This document shows positions 34,103 through 42,770 of a stretch of DNA of 64,000 nucleotides, in pieces. The notes under the pieces were generated by a model that was not told the origin of the DNA, searched no databases, and worked only from the letters and a program-made list of their open reading frames with translations. The position numbers and the translations under genes were made by a program. The stretch is taken from NCBI GenBank assembly GCA_910585945.1, contig CAJUHZ010000001.1:126291-190290 (forward strand). Reading direction: 5' to 3'. This stretch comes from an uncultured Bilophila sp. (GTDB lineage Bacteria; Desulfobacterota; Desulfovibrionia; Desulfovibrionales; Desulfovibrionaceae). Numbering within the stretch: the first letter of the stretch is position 1; each line of letters begins with the position of its first letter.

Positions 34103-34852
34103 ATGAACGCTCCCAACGCCAATATTCTTTTTCTGCCCAACGGCATGTTTCGCACGGATCAGCAGGATCTGATCATCTCCGAGCATACGGTTCCGCTGTG
34201 GCTCGGCAATCTGAACCTTCCGTGGGAGGAAGTTCTGCATCTCGGCGTCTGCTGCATCTATAAAAAAGGGCAGTCCATCTTTTCTTCAGAAGGCAATACC
34301 CGCTACTTCTTCTATCTGCAATCGGGCAGCGTCCAGTCGCTTTTTGAAGATGATCAGGGAGAAATTCACGTCAACCTCTACATGCAGTCGGGCATGTTGT
34401 TCAATGAAATGATATGCATGGCCGGAATTCACAAAAAGGACTTTTATATATTTGTCAAAGATTCAAAGGTGGTCAGATTTGACAGGGAGACGCTCTTCTC
34501 GCCGCAGTTTCTGCGCGACTATCCGCACCTTACGGTCAATCTGGCCTGTTCGCTGGCTCGCAAGGCGCTCATTCTTGCCGAATTCAAGCCCAAGGGAAAG
34601 CCGCTGGAAACCATCCACAAGGTGGCGCGTCTCCTGTACACGCTGGCGGCAAGCCGTCAGCATCTGGACACATATCCGTCCCACAATGAAATGGCGCGCA
34701 TCCTCAATGTGCACCGCAGCTCCATAGCCCGGGTCATCAAGCAGCTCAAGGAAATGGGCATCGTCATCAGATCGACCAAACATCACTTGCTCATCAGCGA
34801 TATGGACAGGCTGAAACGGCTCGCCATCGGTGATATTTCCATAACCCTTTAG
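34103..34852 (+). CDS. Crp/Fnr-family transcriptional regulator
   Basis: 249 aa from ATG 34103 (AAAAGGATGCTC before it). The N-terminal cyclic-nucleotide-binding-type beta barrel (residues ~35-135: YKKGQSIFSSEGNTRYFFYLQSGSVQSLFEDDQGE and LYMQSGMLFNE) is followed by a dimer helix and a winged helix-turn-helix (THNEMARILNVHRSSIARVIKQLKEMGIV style, residues ~200-230). No Cys pattern for an Fe-S cluster as in Fnr; the effector is unknown. The stop TAG abuts the ITR repeat. Likely controls the transporter and reductase downstream and perhaps its own operon through the 33093 palindrome. Confidence 0.9.
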   Translation: MNAPNANILFLPNGMFRTDQQDLIISEHTVPLWLGNLNLPWEEVLHLGVCCIYKKGQSIFSSEGNTRYFFYLQSGSVQSLFEDDQGEIHVNLYMQSGMLFNEMICMAGIHKKDFYIFVKDSKVVRFDRETLFSPQFLRDYPHLTVNLACSLARKALILAEFKPKGKPLETIHKVARLLYTLAASRQHLDTYPSHNEMARILNVHRSSIARVIKQLKEMGIVIRSTKHHLLISDMDRLKRLAIGDISITL

Positions 34853-35028
34853 GGTCAGCCCTCATGAAAACGCCGTCCGCGAAAAGCTGATTGTTTTCCG
34901 GCCGGCAAGGCGCAAGGCAAACATTGGACGAAGCTGTATTGAACATACCGCAAGATCAATGTTGGCGTTGCAACGCCGCCGGACGCAAAAAGGCGGCTTT
35001 GCGGCAGGCGGGTTCATGAGGGCTGACC
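34853..35028. repeat. ITR repeat element (family 1), best copy
   Basis: 176 bp with perfect 16-bp terminal inverted repeats: GGTCAGCCCTCATGAA at 34853-34868 and its reverse complement at 35013-35028. Non-coding; shares internal blocks with the copies at 29.2 and 40.1 kb. It begins at the base after the regulator's TAG stop, so the flanking sequence reads TTTAGGGTCAGCCC; the same context occurs at the carboxypeptidase stop (63891). MITE-like by shape; no target duplication could be established. Confidence 0.85.
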
Positions 35029-35088
35029 AAGCATCCGCCCGGCCGGGCAAAACGGACACGCCGCGTGTTGTCGCGCGGTCAACGTCGC

Positions 35089-35112
35089 GATTGAGCGCGG
35101 ATACGCTCAATC
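35089..35112 (+). promoter_or_regulatory. Inverted repeat upstream of dctP
   Basis: GATTGAGCG-N6-CGCTCAATC, 26 bases before the dctP ATG. Either an operator for the adjacent Crp/Fnr-type regulator or an RNA hairpin in the leader. Confidence 0.45.
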
Positions 35113-35137
35113 ACAACCAACTTGAAGAGGAGAACTT

Positions 35138-36181
35138 ATGAAACGGCATTCCATCCTCCTGGCGGCTCTGTGCGCGCTCCTGCTCATGGTTCCCGGAGAA
35201 AGCCGCGCCGCCAGCGTGTACAAGCTGAGCATGACGACGCTCTACCCCACCACGCACCCTACCTGCGCCAATGTCTGGCTCCCCTGGATCAGGCAAATCA
35301 ACAGGGAAACCAACGGCCGCGTGGTCATCAACTACTTTGACCCCAATACCATCTGCCCGAACAACGAAATGTACGCTTCCGTGGTTTCGGGCGCCGTGGA
35401 CATTGCCGGGCATCTGTGCGGGGCCACTCCCGGCAAGTTCCCCAGCATGGAAGCGCCCGCGCTTCCCCTGCTGGTGGAAAGCGCCCTGGCCGGCAGCCTG
35501 ACCGTGTGGGATTTCTATGACAGGGAAGAACAGGCCAAAAAGGATTTCAGGGATGTGAAGATCCTGTGGATGTGGTCTTCCGCCGATTTCCATATTCAAA
35601 CCATTTCCAAACCCGTGCGCACGCTGGAAGATATCCGGGGTCTCAAGCTCATCTGCTGGACTCAGGACAACGCCGAACTCTGCAAGGCGCTTGGCGGCAT
35701 CCCCATCAATATCCCCACGCAGGACACCTATCTGGCCCTGCAACGCGGCATGGCCGACGGACTGCTGACGCCCATCGCCTCCATGCGCTCCTACAAGACT
35801 TCCGAAGTGTGCACATACACGACAATGTGTTCGCTGATGGTCAATCCCATATGGATGGCCATGAACAAAACAAGATGGAATTCCCTGCCCGACGATATCA
35901 AGGCTGTCTTTGAAAAAAACTCCGGCCGGGTCATGGCCCATGCCTCCGGCAAGTCGCTTGATGACGGTTCCATGCTCGACTACACATACCTTGCCGAAAA
36001 AGAAGGCAAAGTCTTCTACATCCTCCCCGCGGAAGAACGCGCCCGCTGGCAGGAAGCCGTGCGCCCGCTCCATGAAAAATGGCTGAAGAAAATGGCTGGC
36101 GCATTCGATGCCGAACAGTTGCGCAAGGACGTGCTCGACATCTCCGCCAGAAATGCCCAGGACGCGCCCCGTCGTTACTGA
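35138..36181 (+). CDS. dctP: TRAP transporter solute-binding protein (DctP family)
   Basis: Periplasmic receptor, 347 aa. Signal peptide RHSILLAALCALLLMVPGESRAA, then YKLSMTTLYPTTHPTCANVWLPWIRQINRET. The DctP core includes DIAGHLCGATPGKFPSMEAPALPLL, RTLEDIRGLKLICWTQDNAELCKALGGIPINIPTQDTYLALQRGMADGLLTPI (the selectivity-helix region). The usual Arg of carboxylate-binding TRAP receptors (GLKIRV..) is replaced by LKLICW, suggesting an atypical ligand. GAGGAG precedes the ATG. Confidence 0.9.
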   Translation: MKRHSILLAALCALLLMVPGESRAASVYKLSMTTLYPTTHPTCANVWLPWIRQINRETNGRVVINYFDPNTICPNNEMYASVVSGAVDIAGHLCGATPGKFPSMEAPALPLLVESALAGSLTVWDFYDREEQAKKDFRDVKILWMWSSADFHIQTISKPVRTLEDIRGLKLICWTQDNAELCKALGGIPINIPTQDTYLALQRGMADGLLTPIASMRSYKTSEVCTYTTMCSLMVNPIWMAMNKTRWNSLPDDIKAVFEKNSGRVMAHASGKSLDDGSMLDYTYLAEKEGKVFYILPAEERARWQEAVRPLHEKWLKKMAGAFDAEQLRKDVLDISARNAQDAPRRY

Positions 36182-36255
36182 CTCCGACCTCCGCCCCCGC
36201 GCGAAGATGCCTTTGCGCGGGGGCGCCCCGTTGCGTATTCACCATCACCACCGGG

Positions 36256-38172
36256 ATGAAAGGCATGAGCATAGAACAGATCTGCACCGCGCTCGGACAG
36301 CATCTTTCCCGCATGTCGCGGAAAGTGAACATTGTTTTTTTCAGCATCGCCACAGTTCTTCTGATTCTCATGGCCCTGCCTGCCACAGCCGATGTGCTTG
36401 CCCGCTACCTCTTCAGTTATTCCGTGCCCGGAACTGTAGATATCACCGAACTGGCGCTGGCCATGATCATCTTTGGCGTCATGGGGTATGTGAACGACAA
36501 TGACAGCCACATCCGCGTCACCCTCCTGCTGGAAAAACTGCCGGAACATGTCCGCGCGGTTCTTCGCTACAGCAGCAGCGGACTTTCCGTCGCGCTGTTC
36601 GCCTGCATGACATACTGCATGTATGCAAACGGCGTGAACAAGTTTCTGGGAAACGAAGGCAGCTACTCCATCAGCCTGCCGTTGTACATCTTTGTTTTCA
36701 TCTGCACCGCGTTCCTCATCGGCCATGTGCTTTCGCTGAGCGCCCAGACGCTGCTTCATCTGGCGGATCTGCTCAGGAGCAGGCGCTACGCGGGTCTCCT
36801 CGCCGGAACCGCGCTTGTCGCGGCGGGCATGGCCGCGCCCTTCTTCCTTCAGGATACCGTGCTGGGGGGCGATCCCGCCGCATTGGGCATAACGGGCGTC
36901 AGCGCCCTCATGGTTCTGCTTTTTCTGGGAATGCCCATCGGCACGGCCATGGCGGGCATCGGTTTTCTCGGTATGCTCATTTTCTACCCCACCCCCAGAA
37001 CCGCCCTGTCCATGCTGGGCGTTTCCCCCTTTTCCACAGCCTCGTCCTATGTCTACGGCGTGGTCCCCATGTTCATCCTCATGGGAAACCTAGCCATGCA
37101 CTCCGGCATCAGCCGCGATCTCTTCAATGCCGCAAGCTGCTGGCTGGGGCGTCTGCCGGGCGGCCTCGCCATCTCCACGGTGGCGGGCTGTGCGGGCTTT
37201 TCCGCCGTTTCGGGCGACAGCATGGCCACAGCCGTCACCATGGCTTCGGTCGCCCTGCCTGAAATGAAACGCAAACGCTATGATCAACCGTTCGCCTGCG
37301 CCACGCTGGCCTGCGGCGGCACGCTGGGCATCCTCATCCCGCCCAGCACAGGGTTCATCTTCTACTCGCTCGTTACGGAAGCAAGCATCGGGAAGCTCTT
37401 CATGGCCGGGGTCATTCCCGGCGTGCTGCTTGCCCTTTTCTTCATGGCCGCCGTCTTCATCTTTTCCCGGCGTCATCCGGATCTCGCGCCCGTTGGCGAT
37501 CCGACGACATTCCGGCAGAAACTTCGTTCCCTCCGTGGCGTCCTGCCCATGCTGGCGCTCATTTTCATCATTCTGGGCGGCATTCTCGGTGGTCTGTTCA
37601 GCCCCAACGCCGGCGGCGCCGTGGGCGTGGTCTGTGTGGCGCTGTACGCCTTCGTTACCCGGAAACTCCGCTGGAGCACGTTTGTCGCGGCCCTGCGCGA
37701 CAGTGCCGATGTGACCGGCAGGCTGCTCTACATCCTCATCGGCGTCACCCTGCTCGGCTATTTCTTCGCCGCCACCCGGCTTCCCTATGAGCTTGCCGAG
37801 GCGCTTGCGGGCATGCAGACCAGCCGTTGGGTCATCTTTGCCGGCATCGTGGTCTTTTATATTCTTCTGGGCGCGCTCCTCAACGTCATCCCCATGGTTC
37901 TGCTCACCCTGCCGGCCATGTATCCTTCCGTTCTGACCCTTGGCTTTGATCCGATCTGGTTTGGGGTGCAATGCGTCATCCTCATGGAAATGGGACAGAT
38001 CACCCCTCCTGTCGGCATCAACGTGTTTGCCCTGTCCACCATGACCCGGGATGTGCCCATGTTTCAGATCTTCCGCCATATCACGCCCTACTTTCTGTGT
38101 ATGCTGCTCCTTGTCGTCCTGCTGTGTTTCTTCCCGCAACTGGCGCTCTGGCTTCCCGGCGGGAGCATGTGA
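36256..38172 (+). CDS. Fused TRAP transporter permease (DctQ-DctM)
   Basis: 638 aa joining both membrane subunits. Residues ~20-190 are the four-helix small subunit (FFSIATVLLILMALPATADVLARYLFSYSVPGTVDITELALAMIIFGVMGYVNDNDSHIRV). Residues ~200-638 are the large DctM subunit (FLGMPIGTAMAGIGFLGML, GVVPMFILMGNLAMHSGISRDLF, CGGTLGILIPPSTGFIFYSLVTEASIGKLFMAGVIPG, MEMGQITPPVGINVF). The fused form is a known minority of TRAP systems. A second start at 36265 is possible. It follows dctP by 74 bases. Confidence 0.92.
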   Translation: MKGMSIEQICTALGQHLSRMSRKVNIVFFSIATVLLILMALPATADVLARYLFSYSVPGTVDITELALAMIIFGVMGYVNDNDSHIRVTLLLEKLPEHVRAVLRYSSSGLSVALFACMTYCMYANGVNKFLGNEGSYSISLPLYIFVFICTAFLIGHVLSLSAQTLLHLADLLRSRRYAGLLAGTALVAAGMAAPFFLQDTVLGGDPAALGITGVSALMVLLFLGMPIGTAMAGIGFLGMLIFYPTPRTALSMLGVSPFSTASSYVYGVVPMFILMGNLAMHSGISRDLFNAASCWLGRLPGGLAISTVAGCAGFSAVSGDSMATAVTMASVALPEMKRKRYDQPFACATLACGGTLGILIPPSTGFIFYSLVTEASIGKLFMAGVIPGVLLALFFMAAVFIFSRRHPDLAPVGDPTTFRQKLRSLRGVLPMLALIFIILGGILGGLFSPNAGGAVGVVCVALYAFVTRKLRWSTFVAALRDSADVTGRLLYILIGVTLLGYFFAATRLPYELAEALAGMQTSRWVIFAGIVVFYILLGALLNVIPMVLLTLPAMYPSVLTLGFDPIWFGVQCVILMEMGQITPPVGINVFALSTMTRDVPMFQIFRHITPYFLCMLLLVVLLCFFPQLALWLPGGSM

Positions 38173-38202
38173 TTCCGGCATTCCTTCACTCGGGAGGTCA
38201 CT

Positions 38203-40134
38203 ATGCCCACCCTGTTTTCTCCTCTGCGCATCAACACGCTGAACCTGAAAAACCGTATTCAGTTCCCGCCCATCAGCACCAACTTTGCCGATGCCGGCGA
38301 GGCTTCGGCCATTCATGCCGCCTACCATGCGGAACGCGCCGCGTTCGGGTGCGGCCTGAACATGGTGGAAGCCACCTTCCCGGAAACAACCCGACACAAT
38401 TACCGCATGGCGCTGGATGACGACAGGCTTGTTCCGGGCCTTCGCCGTCTGGCGGACGCCGTGCACGCGCACGGGGGCGCGCTCGGCATTCAAATCCAGC
38501 ATCACGGGCGCTGCGCCTCACCCGAAGGGACAGGCTGCCGCAAACGGCTGGTCTCCGTCGTTCCGGGTCTCACGGACGACGATCCCGATCTGGTCATGAC
38601 CGCCGCCGAGATCCGGCATCAGATCGATATCCATGTTCAGGCCGTCCGCCGTGCGGTGGAAGCAGGCGTGGATCTCGTCGAACTGCATGGAGCGCACGGC
38701 TACCTCATCGCCCAGTTTCTTTCGCCCATGACCAATCGCCGTACGGACGCCTATGGAGGTTCTCCCGAACGACGGCTGCGCTTTCCGCTGGAACTGCTCC
38801 GGGCCGTGCGCGAGGAAGTGGGGCCGGACTATCCCATTGGCATCCGCCTCAGCCTGGACGAAAAGATGCCCGGCGGCCTGGATCTTGAGCAGAACAAGTT
38901 CATCTGCTCCGCGCTGGTCGAACACGGCATCGACGTCATCAGTTTTTCGGCGGCAGTGCGCGAAAGCTACGAGTGGGCCATTCCGCCGGCCTGTGTTCCC
39001 GAAGGCTGGCTGATACAGGGCGTGGCCGCCATACGCCGCCATATCCGCGGCGCTGTCCCTGTTGTGGCGGCCGGGCGGATCGTCTCCCCGGAAATGGCCG
39101 AAGCCATTGTGCGCGAAGGCATGTCGGATATGGTGGGCATTGGCCGCGCCCTGATCGCGGACCCGCAATGGATAGCCAAATCGCAAAACCAGAACAGCGC
39201 CGACATCACGCCCTGCCTCGGCTGCAACGCCATGTGCATACGGCGCCTGGAACAGGGCGATCCCATACGGTGCGCCGTCAATCCCCGCGCGGGACGTGAA
39301 AAGCTGTTTCCCGACCTTCCCGCGGACGTGCGACGCCGTGTCGTCATTGTCGGAGGCGGGCCAGCCGGAATGCAGGCGGCGATTACCGCGGCCCGGCGCG
39401 GTCATGAGGTCACGCTGTTTGAAAAACAGGATCGCCTGGGCGGCTTGCTGAACGTTGCCGACAAACCGCCCTTCAAGGAACGCTATGCCCTGCTCCGGGA
39501 TGTGCTCGCTGCAAGAATCCGGCGCGCCGGCATCCGCCTTCATCTGGACACGGAGGCTGGCCCTGAAGAGATTGCCGCCCTGTCGCCCGACGCCGTCATT
39601 CTGGCAACCGGCAGCCTGCCCGTTGTCCCAGACTTCTGCCGAAGCGGCAGAACGATCCCGGCCGAACGCTTTCTGGCCGGCGCTCCCGCCGGGAAAAAAC
39701 TCGTGATCCTCGGCGGCGGAAGCGTGGGCTGCGAAACTGCGGAATATGCGGCGGAACGCGGGCATGAAGTCACCATTGTGGAAATGCGTTCCGAGCTTGC
39801 CCCCGACATGGAATGGCGCTGGCGTCGCTTTCTCCTCCCCCGGCTTCAGAAAAGCGGCGTCACAACCCTGCTCCGGACGCGCGTTCTTTCCGTTGAAAAA
39901 GACGGAAGCGTCTTTGTCCGCACCTGCGGCAGACAGCCGGAGATTCACCGTCTGAAACAGTTCGACACGATCGTCGTCGCTCTGGGATACCGCCCCGCAA
40001 ACGCCCTGAAAACCGCGCTTGAAGCCTCCGGACATACCGTGTTTTTCATAGGGGATTGCAACCGGGGCGGCCTTGTGGGCGACGCCATCCATGCCGGTTT
40101 TGAAACCGCGTATGCCCTGGGTCAGCCCTCATGA
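38203..40134 (+). CDS. Old-Yellow-Enzyme-type FMN/FAD Fe-S reductase (enoate/dienoyl-CoA reductase-like)
   Basis: 643 aa. Residues ~1-330 are an OYE-type FMN barrel (MPTLFSPLRINTLNLKNRIQFPP, GVDLVELHGAHGYLIAQFLSPMTNRRTDAYGGS, VVAAGRIVSPEMAEAIV). A 4Fe-4S motif follows (C338, C341, C345, C357), then an FAD/NAD(P) domain with two dinucleotide folds (RRVVIVGGGPAGMQAAITAARRGHEV and KKLVILGGGSVGCETAEYAA). This is the layout of 2,4-dienoyl-CoA reductase, enoate reductase and trimethylamine dehydrogenase. The substrate is probably what the TRAP system imports. The last four residues (GQPS) and the stop are encoded by the left end of the ITR repeat. Confidence 0.9.
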   Translation: MPTLFSPLRINTLNLKNRIQFPPISTNFADAGEASAIHAAYHAERAAFGCGLNMVEATFPETTRHNYRMALDDDRLVPGLRRLADAVHAHGGALGIQIQHHGRCASPEGTGCRKRLVSVVPGLTDDDPDLVMTAAEIRHQIDIHVQAVRRAVEAGVDLVELHGAHGYLIAQFLSPMTNRRTDAYGGSPERRLRFPLELLRAVREEVGPDYPIGIRLSLDEKMPGGLDLEQNKFICSALVEHGIDVISFSAAVRESYEWAIPPACVPEGWLIQGVAAIRRHIRGAVPVVAAGRIVSPEMAEAIVREGMSDMVGIGRALIADPQWIAKSQNQNSADITPCLGCNAMCIRRLEQGDPIRCAVNPRAGREKLFPDLPADVRRRVVIVGGGPAGMQAAITAARRGHEVTLFEKQDRLGGLLNVADKPPFKERYALLRDVLAARIRRAGIRLHLDTEAGPEEIAALSPDAVILATGSLPVVPDFCRSGRTIPAERFLAGAPAGKKLVILGGGSVGCETAEYAAERGHEVTIVEMRSELAPDMEWRWRRFLLPRLQKSGVTTLLRTRVLSVEKDGSVFVRTCGRQPEIHRLKQFDTIVVALGYRPANALKTALEASGHTVFFIGDCNRGGLVGDAIHAGFETAYALGQPS

Positions 40135-40277
40135 CGACGCCCGCGAAAGACCGTTTTTTCAGTCGGCAAGAGGCAAACAGTGGCCGGATCTGCCTTGAAC
40201 AGACTGCCACTGCTGACCTTGCAACGCCGCCGGACGTGCAACCGGCGGTGCAGCAGGCGGATTCATGAAGATTGCCC
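40120..40277. repeat. ITR repeat element (family 1), copy at 40.1 kb
   Basis: 158 bp. Left end GGTCAGCCCTCATGA is identical to the 34.85-kb copy and supplies the last codons and TGA of the reductase gene. The right end (TTCATGAAGATTGCC) is diverged. Internal blocks CGCGAAAGACCGTTTTTTC, GGCAAGAGGCAAACAG, TTGAACA and GCAACGCCGCCGGACG are shared. Confidence 0.8.
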
Positions 40278-40340
40278 CGATGACGTGGAGTGCAGAGAGC
40301 GGATGTTGTTGCAGACAGGGAGAGCCAGGGCACAACGCGG

Positions 40341-40369
40341 AACGGCCGCCTCATCGTGAGGCGGCCGTT
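40341..40369 (-). terminator. Terminator of the ribosomal cluster
   Basis: AACGGCCGCCTCA-TCG-TGAGGCGGCCGTT, a perfect 13-pair stem with a three-base loop, 25 bases past the rplQ stop. No T run, but very stable; it may also end transcription coming from the plus strand. Confidence 0.7.
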
Positions 40370-40393
40370 CTGTACAGATGCGAAAGAATTGCG

Positions 40394-40783
40394 TTATTTC
40401 GCGGCAGGCTCAGGCGTTTCCCCCGGCTTGCGCGTGAATTCGAGAACGGCCATGGGCGCGCAGTCTCCCTTGCGGGGCAGGGCCAGCCGGGTGATCCGGG
40501 TATAGCCGCCGGGCACGCCGGCAAAAACCGGAGCCACTTCATCAAAAAGGCGCTTCACCAGCGCGTGATCGCCCAAACGCTGGTAGGCCAGACGGCGGGA
40601 ATGCAGATCGTTGCGCAAGGCAAGCGTGATAAGGGGTTCGACCACGCGGCGCAGTTCCTTGGCTTTGACTTCCGTGGTGCGGATTTTGCCATAGGTGATC
40701 ATCGCGCACGCCATGTTGCGGAACAGAGCCTTGCGATGCGAAGGCGTTCTGCCGAGCTTCTTGCCGGAATTGCTATGCCTCAT
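40394..40783 (-). CDS. rplQ: 50S ribosomal protein L17
   Basis: 129 aa from ATG 40783, with GAGGAAACAACACC upstream. MRHSNSGKKLGRTPSHRKALFRNMACAMITYGKI is the conserved L17 start. It overlaps the rpoA end by 11 bases. Last gene of the cluster. Confidence 0.97.
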   Translation of the reverse strand: MRHSNSGKKLGRTPSHRKALFRNMACAMITYGKIRTTEVKAKELRRVVEPLITLALRNDLHSRRLAYQRLGDHALVKRLFDEVAPVFAGVPGGYTRITRLALPRKGDCAPMAVLEFTRKPGETPEPAAK

Positions 40784-41816
40784 GGTGTTGTTTCCTCTTC
40801 CATTCCTGGTATTTCTTCTCGAAGCCGTCAACCTTCATGCCGAAGTCAAGCCCCATGCTCGAAAGCACGGCCTTGATTTCATCCAGCGACTTCTTGCCGA
40901 AATTCTTTGTTTTGAGCATTTCGGCCTCGGCCCGCTGCACCAGTTCGCCCACAGTGGCGATATTGGCGCTACGCAGACAATTGGTGGCGCGCACCGACAA
41001 TTCAAGTTCGTCAATGCCCTTGAACAGATTGTCATTGACGTCGGCGTTGCCGCCGCCTTCGCCTCCGCTTTCGCCCGACACCCGTTCATCAAAATTGATG
41101 AACACGGAAATCTGATCCTTGATGATCTTCGCGCTGTAGGCGATAGCGTCTTCGGGCATGACGGAGCCGTCGGTCCACACTTCCAGAATCAGCTTGTCAT
41201 AGTTCGTCATCTGGCCGACGCGGGCCTGCTCCACCGTGTAGGCGACCTTGCGCACAGGCGAAAAGCTCGCGTCCAGCTTGATAAGCCCGATCTCGTCAGC
41301 CAGACCGTCGTGCATGTCCGCAGGCACATAGCCCATGCCCATGCGAACCTCAAACTCCATGCGAAGCTCGATATCCTCGGTCAGCGTGGCAAGGTGCAGA
41401 TCCGGGTTCAGGATTTCCACGTTCTGGTTCGTCTGGATATCGGCGGCGGTCACCGGTCCCTTTCTGGAAACGGCGAGGCTGAGCCTCTGCGGTTCGTCCG
41501 TGAGCATCCCCAGCCGCACCTGCTTGATGTTCAGGATAATGTCCGTCACATCCTCAAGAACGCCCGGAATGGTGGTGAACTCGTGCTGCACGCCCTCAAT
41601 GCGCACGGCCACGAACGCCGCCCCCTGCAATGACGAGAGCAGCACGCGGCGCAGAGCATTGCCGATGGTCACCCCGTAGCCGCGCTCAAGCGGCTCGTAG
41701 GAGAACTTGCCGTACATCGGATCGTTCGGTTCGCTCTCGCAAACGATCTGCTCGGGCCGCACGAGTTTGACCCAGTTGCGAGAATTGATGAGCCTGTTGC
41801 CTTGTCTGAAGAGCAT
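40773..41816 (-). CDS. rpoA: RNA polymerase alpha subunit
   Basis: 347 aa. The N-terminal assembly domain has the hallmark ERGYGVTIGNALRRVLLSSLQGAA (residues ~44-67). A long Gly/Asn linker around 240-250 (GESGGEGGGNADVND) leads to the C-terminal DNA-binding domain ELSVRATNCLRSANIATVGELVQ and NFGKKSLDEIKAVL. Complete and standard. Confidence 0.98.
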   Translation of the reverse strand: MLFRQGNRLINSRNWVKLVRPEQIVCESEPNDPMYGKFSYEPLERGYGVTIGNALRRVLLSSLQGAAFVAVRIEGVQHEFTTIPGVLEDVTDIILNIKQVRLGMLTDEPQRLSLAVSRKGPVTAADIQTNQNVEILNPDLHLATLTEDIELRMEFEVRMGMGYVPADMHDGLADEIGLIKLDASFSPVRKVAYTVEQARVGQMTNYDKLILEVWTDGSVMPEDAIAYSAKIIKDQISVFINFDERVSGESGGEGGGNADVNDNLFKGIDELELSVRATNCLRSANIATVGELVQRAEAEMLKTKNFGKKSLDEIKAVLSSMGLDFGMKVDGFEKKYQEWKRKQHHEA

Positions 41817-41828
41817 GTACGCCCCCGC

Positions 41829-42455
41829 TTATTTGGAGTAGAGCTCGACGATGAGATGCTCGTTGATGGGGAACTGGATATCGTCGCGCTGAGGCAAGGC
41901 TTTCACAATACCTTTGAAGTTCGGAGCATCCATTTCAAGCCACGCGGGGCAGCCGCGCCGAGCGACAGCTTCCTGCGCTTCGGCCAGAACGGGGATCGTT
42001 CTGCTCGCTTCGGGCACTTCCACGCTGTCGCCCACCCGCACCTGAAGGGACGGAATGGTGACCTTGTGGCCGTTCAGCGTAAAGACGCCGTGGCGAACCA
42101 GCTGACGAGCCTGCACGCGCGAATTGGCAAAGCCGAGCCGGTACACCACGTTGTCCAGGCGGCGCTCAAGATACGCAAGCAGGTTTGTGCCGGTCACGCC
42201 CTTGGCCATATCGGCGCGGACGAAATACTGATGGAACTGCTTTTCCAGCACGCCGTACACGCGACGGACTTTCTGCTTTTCCCGCAACTGCACGGCATAG
42301 TCGCTCAGCTTTTTGCGCGCGCGGCCGTGCTGGCCGGGGGCATAGGGGCGGCGATCATAGGCGCACTTGTCAGTGAAGCAGCGATCGCCCTTCAAAAAGA
42401 GCTTCGTCCCTTCGCGACGGCACAAACGGCATTTGGCATCATTATATTTGGCCAA
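41829..42455 (-). CDS. rpsD: 30S ribosomal protein S4
   Basis: 208 aa. It carries the zinc-type N-terminus (C9, C12, C26, C31: CRLCRREG and CFTDKCAYDRR) and the S4 RNA-binding domain (RLDNVVYRLGFANSRVQARQLVRHGVFTLNGH). Primary assembly protein and likely translational regulator. A 315-base gap to rpsK follows upstream. Confidence 0.98.
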   Translation of the reverse strand: MAKYNDAKCRLCRREGTKLFLKGDRCFTDKCAYDRRPYAPGQHGRARKKLSDYAVQLREKQKVRRVYGVLEKQFHQYFVRADMAKGVTGTNLLAYLERRLDNVVYRLGFANSRVQARQLVRHGVFTLNGHKVTIPSLQVRVGDSVEVPEASRTIPVLAEAQEAVARRGCPAWLEMDAPNFKGIVKALPQRDDIQFPINEHLIVELYSK

Positions 42456-42770
42456 GGTGAGTCCTCCTCAATGAGCCGCCCCTCATGTGTGAGGGGAACG
42501 GCGTCAAGCCGATTCGCCGCCCCGCGGGCGGCATGGCAATCCGGCGCGGATCCTCCGAAAGCAGAGGAGACAAGCCGGCGATATATCCTCATCCGCCGCA
42601 AAAAAACATGACCCGTGAAAAGTGTTTTTTGCGGAAGGCTCGCCTGAAGCATCCCCGAAACCGGGCATCCCTGAAGCGAGCTGACGCCGCAACAGCGGCT
42701 CGCCGGCCGGACCGGCGCGTGAAGCACGCGGACAACGCGGCCGCAAGGGCCGCTTGTCCGCCAGAAAAAA
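42456..42770. other. Gap between rpsK and rpsD
   Basis: 315 bases in an otherwise tight cluster. No gene seen. A GC-rich inverted repeat (GCGGCC..../....GGCCGC type) near 42730-42760 may act as a weak terminator or attenuator after rpsK. A separate promoter for rpsD-rpoA-rplQ, or an S4-binding leader, would fit here but was not identified. Confidence 0.35.

Noticed and set aside
29059..40340. Integrated element at tRNA-Arg
   Set aside because: No integrase, phage gene or repeated 3' tRNA segment was found, so it is reported only as an accessory block.
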